DNA of 64,000 nucleotides from Natranaeroarchaeum aerophilus (GCF_023638055.1 NZ_JAKRVY010000002.1:62001-126000), one strand, 5' to 3'. Counted from the stretch's first letter, positions 55,074 to 64,000 are shown. The notes: generated from the letters alone by a model not told the origin. Numbers and translations: made by a program.

Positions 55074-56408
55074 GTGACCCGCTCCGGTGGAAGCCCGTAC
55101 GCGCCCCACACCGACGCCGAGACTGCGGCGATGCTGGCCGACATCGGTGTCGAGGCGGAGGCCGACCTGTTCGATATCCCCGAGGGGGTCGGCTTCGACG
55201 GTGCGTTCGGGATCGATTCACGCAGTGAACGAGAAGTACGAACGGAGGTCGAACGGATGCTCGGCCGCAACGACGACATGGTCGAGTTGCTCGGCCGCGG
55301 CCACTACGATACGTACGTCCCCTCGCTGGTCGATCACCTCTCCCAGCGTGCCGAGTTTCTGACGTCGTACACCCAGTACCAGCCCGAGGTCTCGCAGGGG
55401 TTTCTGCAGGTCCTGTTCGAGTACCAGTCGATGCTGGCCGAACTCACCGGGCTCGGAGTCGCGAACTGCTCGATGTACGACGCGGCGACGGCGCTTGGCG
55501 AAACGGCGACGCTGGCCGATCGGATTAGATCGACGACCGGCCAGCGCGTGCTCGTGCCCGCTCATCTCCGCTCGGGCAAACGTGGGGTGCTGGACAACTA
55601 CGTCGCCGGAACTGACCTGCACGTCGAAACGTATCCGATGGACGACGGCTGTGTCGACGTCGACGCGCTGGCCGAACTGGCCGAAGACGACGTCGTCCTC
55701 GTCTACGCGGAGAGCCCGACGGTTCGGGGCGTGATCGAGGAACGACTGGATTCCATCGCCGAAATCGCGGACGACCACGACGCCCTCTTTGCGCTCGGCT
55801 CCGATCCGGTCTCGCTCTCGGTGCTCGAAGAGCCCGCCAGTGTCGGTGCGGACGTCGTAATCGGCGACGCGAGCGTCCTCGGTCTCCCGGCGAGCTACGG
55901 AATGGGACTGGGGATGTTCGCCACCCGCGAGGAGTACGTCCGGCAGGTACCGGGCCGGCTCGTCGGCGCGAGCGAGGACGCCGCGGAGCGACGGGCGTAC
56001 ACGCTGACGCTTCAGACCCGCGAGCAGCATATCCGCCAGGAACGGGCGACGAGCAACATCTGCACGAACCAGGCGTGGGTCGCGCTCCGGGCGGCCATCC
56101 ACGCGGCGTGGCTCGGCCCGAGTGGCCTCGTCGAGACGGCCCGAGATTCGATCACTCGGACCAGCCGTCTCGCCGATGCCGTCGACGAGCTATCGGGGAT
56201 CGACGGACCCGTTCACGAGCGTCATCACATCCGGGAGTTCGTCGCCCGAACGGAGCGACCAGCGGCCGACCTCGTCGACGCGCTTGCCGATCGGGGCTAT
56301 GCGGTTCACGGGGTCGACGACCACGAAATACAGCTGTGCGTGAACGATCTCGCCGAGGACGATCTCGACGGCTTCGTCGCCGCCGTTGCCGAGGTGATCG
56401 AGGGATGA
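55074..56408 (+). CDS. gcvPA: Glycine dehydrogenase (decarboxylating) subunit 1
   Basis: 444-residue alpha-type half of split glycine decarboxylase (P protein). N-terminus [16 protein letters not shown] is characteristic, and [14 protein letters not shown] and [13 protein letters not shown] fit GcvPA. It pairs with GcvPB, which holds the PLP lysine. Start is GTG at 55074. Overlaps gcvPB by ATGA. The 225 bp upstream (54849-55073) contain no gene. Confidence 0.94.
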   Translation: MTRSGGSPYAPHTDAETAAMLADIGVEAEADLFDIPEGVGFDGAFGIDSRSEREVRTEVERMLGRNDDMVELLGRGHYDTYVPSLVDHLSQRAEFLTSYTQYQPEVSQGFLQVLFEYQSMLAELTGLGVANCSMYDAATALGETATLADRIRSTTGQRVLVPAHLRSGKRGVLDNYVAGTDLHVETYPMDDGCVDVDALAELAEDDVVLVYAESPTVRGVIEERLDSIAEIADDHDALFALGSDPVSLSVLEEPASVGADVVIGDASVLGLPASYGMGLGMFATREEYVRQVPGRLVGASEDAAERRAYTLTLQTREQHIRQERATSNICTNQAWVALRAAIHAAWLGPSGLVETARDSITRTSRLADAVDELSGIDGPVHERHHIREFVARTERPAADLVDALADRGYAVHGVDDHEIQLCVNDLAEDDLDGFVAAVAEVIEG

Positions 56409-57859
56409 CGTTCGATCAGGCCCGGTGGCGACGCGACGACGAACCGGTCTACGAACCGCTGCTGTCCGAGAAGGACGAGACGACGGTCACGATTGACGGG
56501 GATGACACCGAATCAGCTGATGACAGCGCTGTCGACGTCCCGCTGCCCGACCATCTGACGCGGGACGAACTCTCCCTCCCCGAACTCTCGGAACCCGAAC
56601 TCGCGCGTCACTACACCCGGCTGTCCCAGATGACCTACGCCATCGATACAGGGCCGTATCCGCTGGGCAGCTGTACGATGAAGTACAACCCGAAGTTCAC
56701 CGAGGATGTTGCCGCGCTTGGCGACGCAGCGATCCATCCCGACCGGCCCGAACGCCGCAAGCAGGGAACGCTGGAGCTTCAGTACCGCTTGCAGGACTAC
56801 CTCGCACGCATCGGCGGGATGGACGCCGTCTCGCTCCAGCCGCCAGCCGGTGCAGCGGGCGAGTTTACCGGCATTCTGGTCGCGAAGGCCTATCACGAAG
56901 CGCGAGGCGACGACCGGAGTGAGGTGATCATTCCGGAGAGCGCCCACGGCACGAACTTCGCAAGCGCGGCACTGGGCGGCTACGACGTCGTCTCCCTTCC
57001 CGGCGGCGAGGACGGTCGGGTGGATCTGGACGCGCTGGAGAGCGCGCTCTCGGAGGAGACCGCAGCGCTCATGCTGACGAACCCGAACACGCTCGGCCTC
57101 TTTGAGCGCGATATCGAGGAGATCGCCGCGATGGTTCATGACGTCGGCGGACTGCTCTATTATGACGGTGCGAACCTGAACGCCCTGCTCGGTCGCGCCC
57201 GCCCCGGCGACATGGGCTTTGACATCATGCATTATAATGTCCACAAGACGTTCGCGACGCCTCACGGGGGCGGTGGCCCCGGCGCTGGGCCGGTCGGCGT
57301 CGTCGACGAACTCGCCGAGTTCCTGCCTGCTCCCCGAGTTCGGCGCTCCGAGATGGGCTACGAGGAGTTCAGGCCCGAACAGTCGATCGGCAAGGTTCAT
57401 GGCTTTTCGGGCAACTGGCTCGTCCTCGTGAAGGCGTACGCCTATATCGCTCGCCTGGGTGACGAGGGGCTCGCGGACGCCAGTGCGAAGGCCGTGCTGA
57501 ACGCGAACTATCTCGGCGAGCAGGTCGAGTACGAGGTCCCATACGGTCCGTTCCACCACGAGTTCGTGGCCAGTGCGGGCGAGCAGGACGCCGCCGATGT
57601 CGCAAAGCGGATGCTCGATTACGGCGTCCACCCGCCGACGACCAAGTGGCCCGAAATCGTCGGCGAGGCGCTGATGACCGAACCGACCGAAATCGAGAGC
57701 AAGGACACACTTGACCAGCTCGCACAGGCGTTCAACGCGGTGATCGATGAGGACGACGAGACGCTTGCGAGCGCACCAGAGCGCACCGCTGCGCGGCTGA
57801 TCGACCAGACGTCCGCCGCCCGAAACCTGCGGCTCTCCTGGCAGGCACTCGACGAGTAA
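56405..57859 (+). CDS. gcvPB: Glycine dehydrogenase (decarboxylating) subunit 2
   Basis: 484-residue PLP-dependent half of glycine decarboxylase. PLP Lys is in [19 protein letters not shown], with [12 protein letters not shown] and [15 protein letters not shown] upstream. N-terminus begins [20 protein letters not shown]; the open frame upstream is in gcvPA and is discarded. Translationally coupled to gcvPA. A strong inverted repeat follows its stop. Confidence 0.95.
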   Translation: MTFDQARWRRDDEPVYEPLLSEKDETTVTIDGDDTESADDSAVDVPLPDHLTRDELSLPELSEPELARHYTRLSQMTYAIDTGPYPLGSCTMKYNPKFTEDVAALGDAAIHPDRPERRKQGTLELQYRLQDYLARIGGMDAVSLQPPAGAAGEFTGILVAKAYHEARGDDRSEVIIPESAHGTNFASAALGGYDVVSLPGGEDGRVDLDALESALSEETAALMLTNPNTLGLFERDIEEIAAMVHDVGGLLYYDGANLNALLGRARPGDMGFDIMHYNVHKTFATPHGGGGPGAGPVGVVDELAEFLPAPRVRRSEMGYEEFRPEQSIGKVHGFSGNWLVLVKAYAYIARLGDEGLADASAKAVLNANYLGEQVEYEVPYGPFHHEFVASAGEQDAADVAKRMLDYGVHPPTTKWPEIVGEALMTEPTEIESKDTLDQLAQAFNAVIDEDDETLASAPERTAARLIDQTSAARNLRLSWQALDE

Positions 57860-57865
57860 GTTAGT

Positions 57866-57893
57866 AACACAGCCCCGGTTTTCCTGCTGTGTT
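57866..57893. promoter_or_regulatory. 28-bp inverted repeat between gcvPB and nikR
   Basis: AACACAGC-N12-GCTGTGTT, perfect 8-bp arms; taking the outer 6 bp gives AACACA-N16-TGTGTT. It lies just upstream of the nikR TATA-like CTTAATAAC (57902-57910). Overall geometry equals that of the E. coli NikR operator (6-16-6). A terminator hairpin for gcvPB, with a T-rich loop, is the alternative. Confidence 0.5.
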
Positions 57894-57931
57894 CAGCAAT
57901 CCTTAATAACGAGACGCGATTCAGTTAACAT

Positions 57932-58363
57932 ATGACCGTCGTAAGCGTCTCGATGCCCGAGGAACTGCTCGAACGGATCGACGAGTTTGCCGACGACCAC
58001 AGCTACACCGGCCGCAGCGAGGTTATTCGGGAGGCCTCTCGAAGCTTGCTTGGCGAATTCGAGGACAAACAGCTCGAAGGCAAGGAGCTGATGGGTGTGG
58101 TGACCGTCGTCTTCGATTACGAGACGACCAGTGTCGAAGAGCAGATGATGCATCTTCGTCACGAACACGAGGATCTGGTCGCCTCGAACTTCCACAGCCA
58201 CGTCGGCGAGAGCTACTGTATGGAGCTGTTCGTCCTCGAAGGCCAGTTAGAGGATATTTCGACCTTCGTCGGGAAGATCCGTGCGACCCAGGACACTCTC
58301 TCGGTCGATTATTCCGTCCTCCCTCTCGATGAGTTCGCTCAGGGGATCACCGAGGCGCTCTAG
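57932..58363 (+). CDS. nikR: NikR-type nickel-responsive regulator
   Basis: 143-residue ribbon-helix-helix regulator. Residues ~1-45 are RHH ([19 protein letters not shown]); ~55-143 an ACT-like metal domain with the ligand set H77, H88, H90 and C96 ([14 protein letters not shown]), equal to E. coli NikR spacing. It should repress target genes when nickel is bound. TATA-like CTTAATAAC lies ~26 bp before the ATG. No nickel transporter is in the window; the next gene is a CDF exporter. Confidence 0.9.
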   Translation: MTVVSVSMPEELLERIDEFADDHSYTGRSEVIREASRSLLGEFEDKQLEGKELMGVVTVVFDYETTSVEEQMMHLRHEHEDLVASNFHSHVGESYCMELFVLEGQLEDISTFVGKIRATQDTLSVDYSVLPLDEFAQGITEAL

Positions 58364-58541
58364 ACGGGGCTTCTGTACTGTTCGGTGAACGCGCCGATGC
58401 CGAGCGTCTCATCAAGACCGGGAACAGCACTACCCTCCTCACTTGCTATTGTTCCTACCGGTTCCATCCAGTCCCGGATGCAGTGTCACGGATTAGCCTA
58501 CCGTTTGCCGGATTGCCGTTTCTCCCGATGACAAGCTTGAA
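58364..58541. other. Intergenic region, no confident gene
   Basis: This gap between nikR and the CDF gene contains one short minus-strand open frame (58360-58467, about 35 codons, reading MEPVGTIASEEG and ending FTEQYRSPV). It has acidic composition like a haloarchaeal peptide but no promoter support or match that I recognise, so I do not call it a gene. Confidence 0.3.
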
Positions 58542-58560
58542 GTTTAGACTGCATCTAAAC
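58542..58560. promoter_or_regulatory. Palindromic operator directly before the CDF exporter gene
   Basis: GTTTAGA-CTGCA-TCTAAAC, perfect 7-bp arms with 5-bp spacer, ending 5 bp before the ATG. A bound protein would cover the transcription start. It resembles, with 1-bp wider spacing, the TTAGG...CCTAA boxes of the iron operon. Confidence 0.65.
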
Positions 58561-58565
58561 CGAGT

Positions 58566-59465
58566 ATGGACGACGCCGAGCAGTCACGCTTTGCCCGCGC
58601 CTCGTGGGTCAACGTGCTCGGAAACGCGGCGAAAATCGTCGTCGAGGGTGCGGTCGGCCTCGTCTTCGGCTCTGTGGCCCTGCTGGCCGACGCTGCCCAC
58701 TCGATCGCCGATCTGGTCGCTTCGATCGTCGTGCTGATCTGGGGACAGGCCCGGTTCAAGGATCCCGACGCAACGCATCCCCACGGACACTCCCGGATCG
58801 AACCGCTGACCGCCCTGTTCGTCGGTGTTGCGATTGCCCTGCTCGGACTCAATCTGTTGTACGAATCTATTCAGGGGCTGCTCGTCGACGAGTTCGCCCA
58901 GTTCAGCTACCTGTTACTCGGCGCGCTTGCTTTCGCGATCGCCGATATGTACGCCGTCTACTGGTACACGAAGCGGGTTAACGCTGACCTCGGATCGACC
59001 GCGCTCTCGGCACTCGCCACCGACTGCCTGAACGATATCTACACCTCGCTTGCGGTTGTCGCGGGCGTCCTCGGCGTATTGCTCGGCTATCCCCTGCTCG
59101 ATCCGCTTGCTGGCGCACTGGTAAGCGTGCTGGTCGTGTATCAGGGCGTCTCGATTGGCCGGGAGAACGTTAGATATCTCGTCGGAGCGGCACCGTCGGA
59201 TGACCAGCGTGCGGCAGTCCGGGAGACGATACAGTCACATCCGGCTGTGCGAGGCGTTCACGATCTGGTCGTCTTCTACGATGGGACGGTCCTGGAAGTC
59301 GAAGCCCACGCCGAGGTGGATGGGGGCCTCCCGCTCCGGGAAGCCCACGATGTGGAATCAGAACTCGTCGACATGTTGCGGGCCGAAGAGGACGTCGGCG
59401 ACGCTCACGTTCATCTCGATCCGTCGGGCGTGGGCGAGTGGAAAGATGCCCAGGAGAACAACTAG
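58566..59465 (+). CDS. CDF-family cation efflux transporter
   Basis: 299-residue inner membrane metal exporter of the cation diffusion facilitator family. Six helices span residues ~15-200, with HSIADLVASIVVL and DCLNDIYTSLAVVAG typical of metal sites in helices 2 and 5, and a C-terminal cytoplasmic metal-binding domain (EVEAHAEVDGGLPLREAHDV). Metal identity (Fe, Mn, Zn, Ni) cannot be fixed. The palindrome before the ATG suggests metal-dependent repression. Stop overlaps the convergent zinc ribbon gene. Confidence 0.9.
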   Translation: MDDAEQSRFARASWVNVLGNAAKIVVEGAVGLVFGSVALLADAAHSIADLVASIVVLIWGQARFKDPDATHPHGHSRIEPLTALFVGVAIALLGLNLLYESIQGLLVDEFAQFSYLLLGALAFAIADMYAVYWYTKRVNADLGSTALSALATDCLNDIYTSLAVVAGVLGVLLGYPLLDPLAGALVSVLVVYQGVSIGRENVRYLVGAAPSDDQRAAVRETIQSHPAVRGVHDLVVFYDGTVLEVEAHAEVDGGLPLREAHDVESELVDMLRAEEDVGDAHVHLDPSGVGEWKDAQENN

Positions 59466-59623
59466 GCAGCGGCCGTGTCGACGTCCTCGCCGATCCGAAC
59501 GACGCCGTGCTCACACTCCGAACAGCGCCACTTCGTCTTCGTACCGAGGTGTAGCTCCGTGCTCGCCGCGAGCCAGAACGTCTGTTCCTCCTCGCAGGTC
59601 GGGCAGTAAATCTCTCGTTCCAT
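59462..59623 (-). CDS. Small zinc-ribbon protein
   Basis: 53-residue protein: CPTCEEEQ at residues ~7-14 and RCSECEHGVV later form two CX2C pairs with a WLAASTELHLG beta segment between. Start ATG at 59623. Family name not certain (DUF7838-like). The interval 59624-59845 holds no gene. Confidence 0.65.
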   Translation of the reverse strand: MEREIYCPTCEEEQTFWLAASTELHLGTKTKWRCSECEHGVVRIGEDVDTAAA

Positions 59624-59845
59624 ACGCCGATGTTCCCGTTCGGTCCGTTTAATCCCACTGGTTGGCTGTGGCTCTCCTGACAGCCGGGTTGCACACGCTG
59701 GGATGGTGTGGTGACTCCGGGATGTCGGGGGATGTAGCACATATTGCTATATCGAATCTGACCTCGTCTCTGTTCGACTGATCCCAGTTTCTGAGAATCA
59801 CGACCCCTGTTTTCGGGGATATCGACCCGACTCCTACCCGGAACG

Positions 59846-60067
59846 ATGGATCAGAAGACACTACAATCCGAACTGGAAGCGACTGGCGAACTGATGGTAA
59901 ACGTCGAGGAGTTCGAGGCGCCCCTGGAGCTACACCTCCACGACACCGAAATCGGGACAGAACAGGTCACGCTGGATCTGTCGGACGGAACGCTCACGTT
60001 CGCACTCGATTCGATCACCGGCTACTGGAAACACTACCACTCGCTGGCGGATTACGGACTAGAGTAA
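59846..60067 (+). CDS. Hypothetical 73-residue acidic protein
   Basis: 73-residue protein of no recognised family. Acidic N-terminal helix (LQSELEATGELMVNVEEFEA), then beta-like LHLHDTEIGTEQVTLDLSDG and SITGYWKHYHSLADYGL. Cytoplasmic, located between the zinc ribbon and the adenosyltransferase. It could be a DUF-type haloarchaeal protein; function unknown. Confidence 0.6.
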   Translation: MDQKTLQSELEATGELMVNVEEFEAPLELHLHDTEIGTEQVTLDLSDGTLTFALDSITGYWKHYHSLADYGLE

Positions 60068-60142
60068 TCCGGTCACACTGCCGGTTTTGCGTGACCGATT
60101 CGGGTAGCATCAACTAAGGTCGCTCGGGCCTACGTCCCTCGT

Positions 60143-60676
60143 ATGAAGATCTACACCGGCCGCGGTGACGAGGGAATGACCGATCTGCGAAACATGTCGC
60201 GGGTTTCGAAGACCAGCGCGCGTATCGAGGCCTACGGTACCGTCGACGAGGTCAATGCCCTGATCGGCGCAGTCCGGCCGAGCGGCTACGATGATATCGA
60301 CGATCAGCTCGAACGGATTCAGAACCACCTCCACATCGCGCAGGCGGATCTGGCGAACCCCGCACCCGAGGAAGGCGACCCTGTCGTTACCGAGGAGCAC
60401 GTCGAGGAGCTGGAAGGCTGGATCGACGCCCACGACGAGAAACTCGACCCGCTGGAGAGCTTCATCCTGCCCGGTGGCGGCGAGAGCGGTGCGAGCCTGC
60501 ATCATGCACGGGCTGTCTGTCGTCGTGCGGAACGTCGTTCGGTCGCACTGGCCGCCGAGGAGACGATCAACGACATCGTGATCGAGTATCTCAATCGGCT
60601 CTCAGACGCCCTGTTCGTGCTTGCTCGTGTGGTGAACAAACGGGACGACGTGCCCGAGGAAAATCCGACGTACTGA
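60143..60676 (+). CDS. PduO-type cob(I)alamin adenosyltransferase
   Basis: 177-residue ATP:cob(I)alamin adenosyltransferase that makes coenzyme B12. N-terminal IYTGRGDEGMTDL and VSKTSARIEAYGTVDEVNAL match the ATP site; later RRAERRSVALA and YLNRLSDALFVLARVVN form the helical bundle. Monocistronic and intact. Confidence 0.92.
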   Translation: MKIYTGRGDEGMTDLRNMSRVSKTSARIEAYGTVDEVNALIGAVRPSGYDDIDDQLERIQNHLHIAQADLANPAPEEGDPVVTEEHVEELEGWIDAHDEKLDPLESFILPGGGESGASLHHARAVCRRAERRSVALAAEETINDIVIEYLNRLSDALFVLARVVNKRDDVPEENPTY

Positions 60677-60699
60677 GCTACTCGCCTCCTGTCCGTCCT

Positions 60700-62445
60700 C
60701 TACTCGTCCGCCTCGTCGGGCGTGAGTCCGACCACCGATCGGCCGAGTACGTTAGCGTACCCCGAGCACGTCATCTTGAACGTCGGCACGCCGACAAAGG
60801 GGAGCGACGTGAGTGTCAGGAGAGGACGATCGACGTCGACGCCAAGCGAGCGCGATCCCTTTTCGACGGCGTTCAGAAGCTGTGCCGTCTCCTCGACTTC
60901 GAGATCGGCGGCGACGCCGGCGATCCGATAGGGAAGCTCGGCGATTGCCCCGCCGTCACGGATGACTGCCCAGCCGCCACCCTGCGCTTCGACGTGTTCG
61001 ACCGCCGTCGAGAGGGAATCGTCGCTCGTCCCGACCGCCAGCACGCCCGTCGACTCCATGGTCATGCTGGTTGCGATCGCGCCCTCCTCGATCCCGTAAC
61101 CTGCCAGAAAGCCAGTGAATCCGGTTCCGTCTGCGTCGGGATGCCGGTCCAGCAGCGCGACCTTGGAGACGTCCCGTTCGGGTGCGGCGTGGAGGTTACC
61201 GTCCTCGACACGCGGCTTGACAGTCGTTTCGGTCGAGAGTAGCCCCTCGCCGACGTCGATCGCGCGTACCCGACCGTCCGCGTCGGCTGCGCTCGCGGGG
61301 ACCGTGAACGTGTCGGGATCGCTCTCGACGTCGATCGAGTCGTAGACGAACTCGGGGTACTCGTGACTTCGTGGCGCAACCTGGTGTACGCCTTTCTCGA
61401 CGACGACCTCGCCGCCCGAGAGGACGGTAGTGACGTTCATCGCCGTCAGGTCGTCGACGATTACGATATCGGCGACGTTGCCGGGTGCGAGCGAGCCCCG
61501 GTCGTCGAGCCCGAAATGTCTGGCCGGGTTCAGCGTGGCCATCCGAAGCGCATCGGCGGGATCGACGCCCGCATCGATGGTCCGCCGGACGACGGCATCC
61601 ATCGCGCCCTCGTCAAGCAGGTCGCGGGGCCACATTCCGTCGGTCGACAGCGAGAGCTCCGTGGGACCGATTCGGTCGACTGCGTCGGCGAGGGCGTCGA
61701 TATCGTCCCGTATCGTCCCGTACCGGCCGATCGTGTGGATGCCGCGCTCGACCCGGTCGATCATCCCGTCGCCGCTGATCGCCTCGTGATCGTTGTCGGC
61801 GAGTCCGGCGAAGGCGGTCAGTTTCTCCTCCCGACAGCCAGCACCGTGACCGCAGATCGGCTTGCCAGCGCGGTGGGCCCGTTCGTACAGTTCGTCGAGG
61901 TCGTGATCCCGGCCGACGACGTGGATCCAGTCGGTTTCGCCGACGCCGACGACGCGGTCATCATCAAGCAGGTCGACGAGCGCTTCGGCTTCCTCCTGGC
62001 TTGCGCGTCGCTCCTCGAACGTGTCGATGAGGGGCATCGTCGGCACGGTCACCCTGACGGTGATCGGGAGGTATGCGGTCGCCGCGAGCAGCGCCTGCAC
62101 GCCGCGTGCGCCGAACAGGCTTCCAAGCCCCGAGGCTTCGGTGATGACAGTTGTCGTTCCCGTCGCCAGCAGGTGATGATACGCGTTCTCCAGCGACTGG
62201 ACGGTGTCCACGTGCGTGTGTGCGTCGATCAGCCCCGGCAGGACAACTCGCCCGTCAGCGGATAGCTGGGTAGTTTCGGGGCCGATAACGTCGGTGGCAT
62301 CGTCGGGAAGGGCAGCGATCTCGTTGTCGACGATAGCGACATCGAGCGAGCGGAACTCGCGTGTCCCGGGCAGGAAGACGCGGCCCCCTGTGATCGCGAT
62401 GTCGGCGTCGGCCTCGCCGAGCGCGACCGCCTGTGTGCGGTTCAT
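60700..62445 (-). CDS. ade: Adenine deaminase
   Basis: 581-residue amidohydrolase converting adenine to hypoxanthine in purine salvage. Metal and active-site motifs are IDAHTHVDT near residue 75, VVGVGETDW, GHGAGCRE and LSTDGMWPRD. Its C-terminal domain ends LTSLPFVGVPTFKMT. Overlaps the upstream MBL hydrolase gene by ATGA, so the pair is coupled. Confidence 0.92.
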   Translation of the reverse strand: MNRTQAVALGEADADIAITGGRVFLPGTREFRSLDVAIVDNEIAALPDDATDVIGPETTQLSADGRVVLPGLIDAHTHVDTVQSLENAYHHLLATGTTTVITEASGLGSLFGARGVQALLAATAYLPITVRVTVPTMPLIDTFEERRASQEEAEALVDLLDDDRVVGVGETDWIHVVGRDHDLDELYERAHRAGKPICGHGAGCREEKLTAFAGLADNDHEAISGDGMIDRVERGIHTIGRYGTIRDDIDALADAVDRIGPTELSLSTDGMWPRDLLDEGAMDAVVRRTIDAGVDPADALRMATLNPARHFGLDDRGSLAPGNVADIVIVDDLTAMNVTTVLSGGEVVVEKGVHQVAPRSHEYPEFVYDSIDVESDPDTFTVPASAADADGRVRAIDVGEGLLSTETTVKPRVEDGNLHAAPERDVSKVALLDRHPDADGTGFTGFLAGYGIEEGAIATSMTMESTGVLAVGTSDDSLSTAVEHVEAQGGGWAVIRDGGAIAELPYRIAGVAADLEVEETAQLLNAVEKGSRSLGVDVDRPLLTLTSLPFVGVPTFKMTCSGYANVLGRSVVGLTPDEADE

Positions 62446-63389
62446 CTCTCTGTATACACGGTTCGGCCGTCCTCTTCAATCGCTCGCACTTTGCCGCGCG
62501 CTTCGAGCACGTCGAGGTGGCCGACCGCCTCGCTCATCGCCGGGAAGTACTCGGTCACCGGCAGGTCGTCGAACAGCCCCTCCATCACCTCACGGGCGCT
62601 CGTCTTGCCGTCGATCAGTGCGAGGACGTTTTCTGTTCGGTCCTCGTGGGCGGCGAGGATCTCGTCGATCCGCGCCGTTGGTGCCTCGATACGACCGCCG
62701 TGACCGGGTAGCAACTGCTCGAACGCTCGCTCTCGAAGATGCGACAGCGAGGCGTTGAAGCTCGGTAACACTCGGGGACGCTCGTCGTCCGGTTCCATCG
62801 GTGGCCGGAGCAGCGGATTCGGCGTCACGTCGCCGAGCACGTGATCGCCAACGATCGCCCGGTCCGCTCCTGCAGCCCGGTAGGAAAACAGCAGTTCGCC
62901 CGGCGCGTGGCCGTCCACAGCCTCGACGGTCAGAGTCGTCTCCTCGATGTCGAGCGTATCGCCGTCCTCGGCAATTCGGTCCACAGTGCAGTTCGGTGCG
63001 TACGGGAGATACGCTTCGGGAAGCGTGGTTACGCTATCGACGGTCGAGCGATCGAGCCCATGACGTACAAAAAACGTCTCGAAAAAGGACTGTTCGTACT
63101 CCAGTCGGTTGTCGAACGCTTTGATGATCTCGGCGGCGTCAGGGCTGGCGATGACGTTGATTCCGCGGTCGTGGAGGCGCTTTGCCATGCCAAAATGGTC
63201 CGGGTGCGGATGTGTTACCACCACTCGTTCGAGGTCGCTGATCTGGCAGTCTTCGGCTGCCAGTTTCTCCGTGAGTGTTTCCCAGGCCTCGTCGCTGTCG
63301 GGACCGGGATCGATCAGCGTCCGACCGGCGAGATATGCGTTCACTGGACCGACCTGAAACGGCGTCGGGATCGAGAGCCGACTGAACAT
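62442..63389 (-). CDS. Metallo-beta-lactamase fold hydrolase
   Basis: 315-residue MBL hydrolase. Zinc motif THPHPDHFGMA, later GDHVLGDVTPN and LLPGHGGRIE. The C-terminal ~90 residues form an extra helical winged domain, LACTB2-like (VTEYFPAMSEAVGHLDVLEA). The ATG at 63389 (MFSRLSIP) is the best start. First gene of the MBL-adenine deaminase operon. Substrate unknown. Confidence 0.88.
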   Translation of the reverse strand: MFSRLSIPTPFQVGPVNAYLAGRTLIDPGPDSDEAWETLTEKLAAEDCQISDLERVVVTHPHPDHFGMAKRLHDRGINVIASPDAAEIIKAFDNRLEYEQSFFETFFVRHGLDRSTVDSVTTLPEAYLPYAPNCTVDRIAEDGDTLDIEETTLTVEAVDGHAPGELLFSYRAAGADRAIVGDHVLGDVTPNPLLRPPMEPDDERPRVLPSFNASLSHLRERAFEQLLPGHGGRIEAPTARIDEILAAHEDRTENVLALIDGKTSAREVMEGLFDDLPVTEYFPAMSEAVGHLDVLEARGKVRAIEEDGRTVYTER

Positions 63390-63627
63390 CGTGCGTGGCT
63401 GGGCCGCGGAGCGGTAAAACGGTTTGTGAACCGGTGACGCACTACTGGCGGTTGTCCCCGCGTTCGGCCGCCGGGAATCCGGGAAATGATCCATATAGTG
63501 ATAGGTCCTCACGTCGTCATCCTTCAAATATCAGTACTACTGTAGTGCGTTTATCCGTATAGATCGAGCGACACGTCAGATTAATTAGGACACAAGAGTT
63601 ATATCTGTCCCTTGCGTAAGGTCGTAT

Positions 63628-63912
63628 ATGAACAGACACTTCGAGGATGCACGATACTACCTGACTCGCGCCGGAAAGAAAGCCAAACAGGGCGTTGCTG
63701 AGGAGCTCGAACCGGTCGAGGAGAAGTTCAGGGAACTAACGGGCGGCGACGAAGAGCCGGAGGCGAGCCGCCTCGACAAGATTCGGGCCGACCTCGAAGA
63801 GATCGAGGAACGCGCCGAAGGTGAGGCAAAAGAGGCCGTCGGGAAGGCCCGCGAACGGATCCACGCCTATCGTCACGGCGCGGAAGCCGAACCTGCCGAA
63901 AGTAAGGCTTAA
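63628..63912 (+). CDS. Small acidic coiled-coil protein (DUF7553 type)
   Basis: 94-residue highly charged helical protein with Lys/Glu-rich heptads (VEEKFRELTG, LEEIEERAEGEAKEAV). A haloarchaea-specific small protein that I associate with DUF7553; it has no known role. TATA-like GTTATATC lies ~26 bp before the ATG. The 238 bp upstream (63390-63627) are the divergent promoter region with no gene. Confidence 0.7.
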   Translation: MNRHFEDARYYLTRAGKKAKQGVAEELEPVEEKFRELTGGDEEPEASRLDKIRADLEEIEERAEGEAKEAVGKARERIHAYRHGAEAEPAESKA

Positions 63913-63941
63913 GTTCGGAGCGGCGGTACGAATTTCTACGA

Positions 63942-64000
63942 GGGTTGGTGGTCTAGTCTGGTTATGACATCGCCTTCACACGGCGAGGGCCGCAAGTTCA
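63942..64000 (+). tRNA. tRNA-Val (anticodon CAC), truncated by window end
   Basis: The first ~59 nt of a tRNA: acceptor GGGTTGG, D arm TCTAGTCTGG, anticodon stem TCGCC/GGCGA with loop TTCACAC, giving anticodon CAC, valine (GUG). The window ends inside the T arm. A TATA-like GCTTAAG about 33 bp upstream overlaps the end of the previous gene. Confidence 0.9.

Noticed and set aside
58360-58467. Short minus-strand open frame ending FTEQYRSPV
   Set aside because: About 35 codons, overlapping the nikR stop, no promoter or homology I can see; open frames of this size are frequent by chance at this GC content.
54906-59755. 12-bp sequence GATATAGCAATA near 54910 and its reverse complement near 59745
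   Set aside because: Shared 12-mers of this AT-rich type are expected by chance in 64 kb and the surrounding bases do not align.
1-64000. CRISPR arrays, prophage structural genes, rRNA genes, replication origin
   Set aside because: No regularly spaced direct repeats, no phage-like gene run, no rRNA and no orc/cdc6 gene with origin repeats are visible in the window.

Overview
This window is chromosomal DNA from an extremely halophilic archaeon (class Halobacteria). The evidence is high GC, very acidic proteins, archaeal RNA polymerase subunits interleaved with ribosomal proteins, Tat-dependent lipoproteins, TATA boxes 26-30 bp before start codons (mostly leaderless transcripts), salactin, a haloarchaeal RPA operon and a class III PhaE/PhaC polyester synthase. 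The genus cannot be fixed from the sequence alone. Coding density is high and no gene-free stretch exceeds about 240 bases.

Layout. 0-4.7 kb: a DUF998 membrane protein and a leftward iron(III)-type ABC importer (binding lipoprotein, fused permease, ATPase) with three DtxR-like boxes. 4.9-9.4 kb: a polyhydroxyalkanoate cluster (MaoC/PhaJ-like hydratase divergent from phaR-phaP-phaE-phaC, then phaB), with four 10-bp repeats before the phaR promoter. 9.5-11.8 kb: an AT-richer island holding a secreted trypsin-like protease and two paralogous lipoproteins, bracketed by diverged ~192-bp direct repeats made of the 3' ends of phaB and rps2. 11.9-18.1 kb: the operon tRNA-Ser, rps13, rps4, rps11, rpoD, tRNA-Leu, rpl18e, rpl13, rps9, rpoN, rpoK, eno, rps2, all leftward. 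18.3-29.8 kb: DoxX protein, archease, GNAT, rhomboid, METTL5-like methylase, zinc ribbon, histidine kinase, salactin, a membrane protein, Dph2, carboxylesterase and a lipoprotein.

29.9-33.7 kb: a copper operon (TRASH-domain Lrp-like regulator, CopA ATPase, DUF411 lipoprotein). 33.7-39.2 kb: small membrane protein, glutaredoxin, DsrE protein, acyl-CoA dehydrogenase, Cdc48 and a zinc-ribbon membrane protein, with two possible IS200/IS605 end remnants. 39.3-44.9 kb: unknown Tat-like protein, archaetidylserine decarboxylase, Lhr helicase, CAP protein, small zinc ribbon. 45-48.8 kb: rpa1-rpap1-rpe single-strand binding operon. 48.9-52.2 kb: DUF2150, TatD-like hydrolase, a HTH/TumE-like toxin-antitoxin-like pair with an elaborate upstream region, and a NYN nuclease. 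52.3-57.9 kb: glycine cleavage genes gcvT, gcvH, gcvPA, gcvPB, interrupted by a convergent MccF/LD-carboxypeptidase. 57.9-64 kb: NikR, a CDF metal transporter with a palindromic operator, small proteins, PduO adenosyltransferase, an MBL hydrolase-adenine deaminase operon, a small coiled-coil protein and the 5' part of tRNA-Val.

Most of the window is housekeeping. The most unusual parts are the repeat-bracketed protease/lipoprotein island (9.3-12.0 kb), the repeat-rich control region of the HTH/TumE pair (51.5-51.7 kb), and several perfect inverted repeats at metal-related promoters (iron ABC, NikR, CDF).
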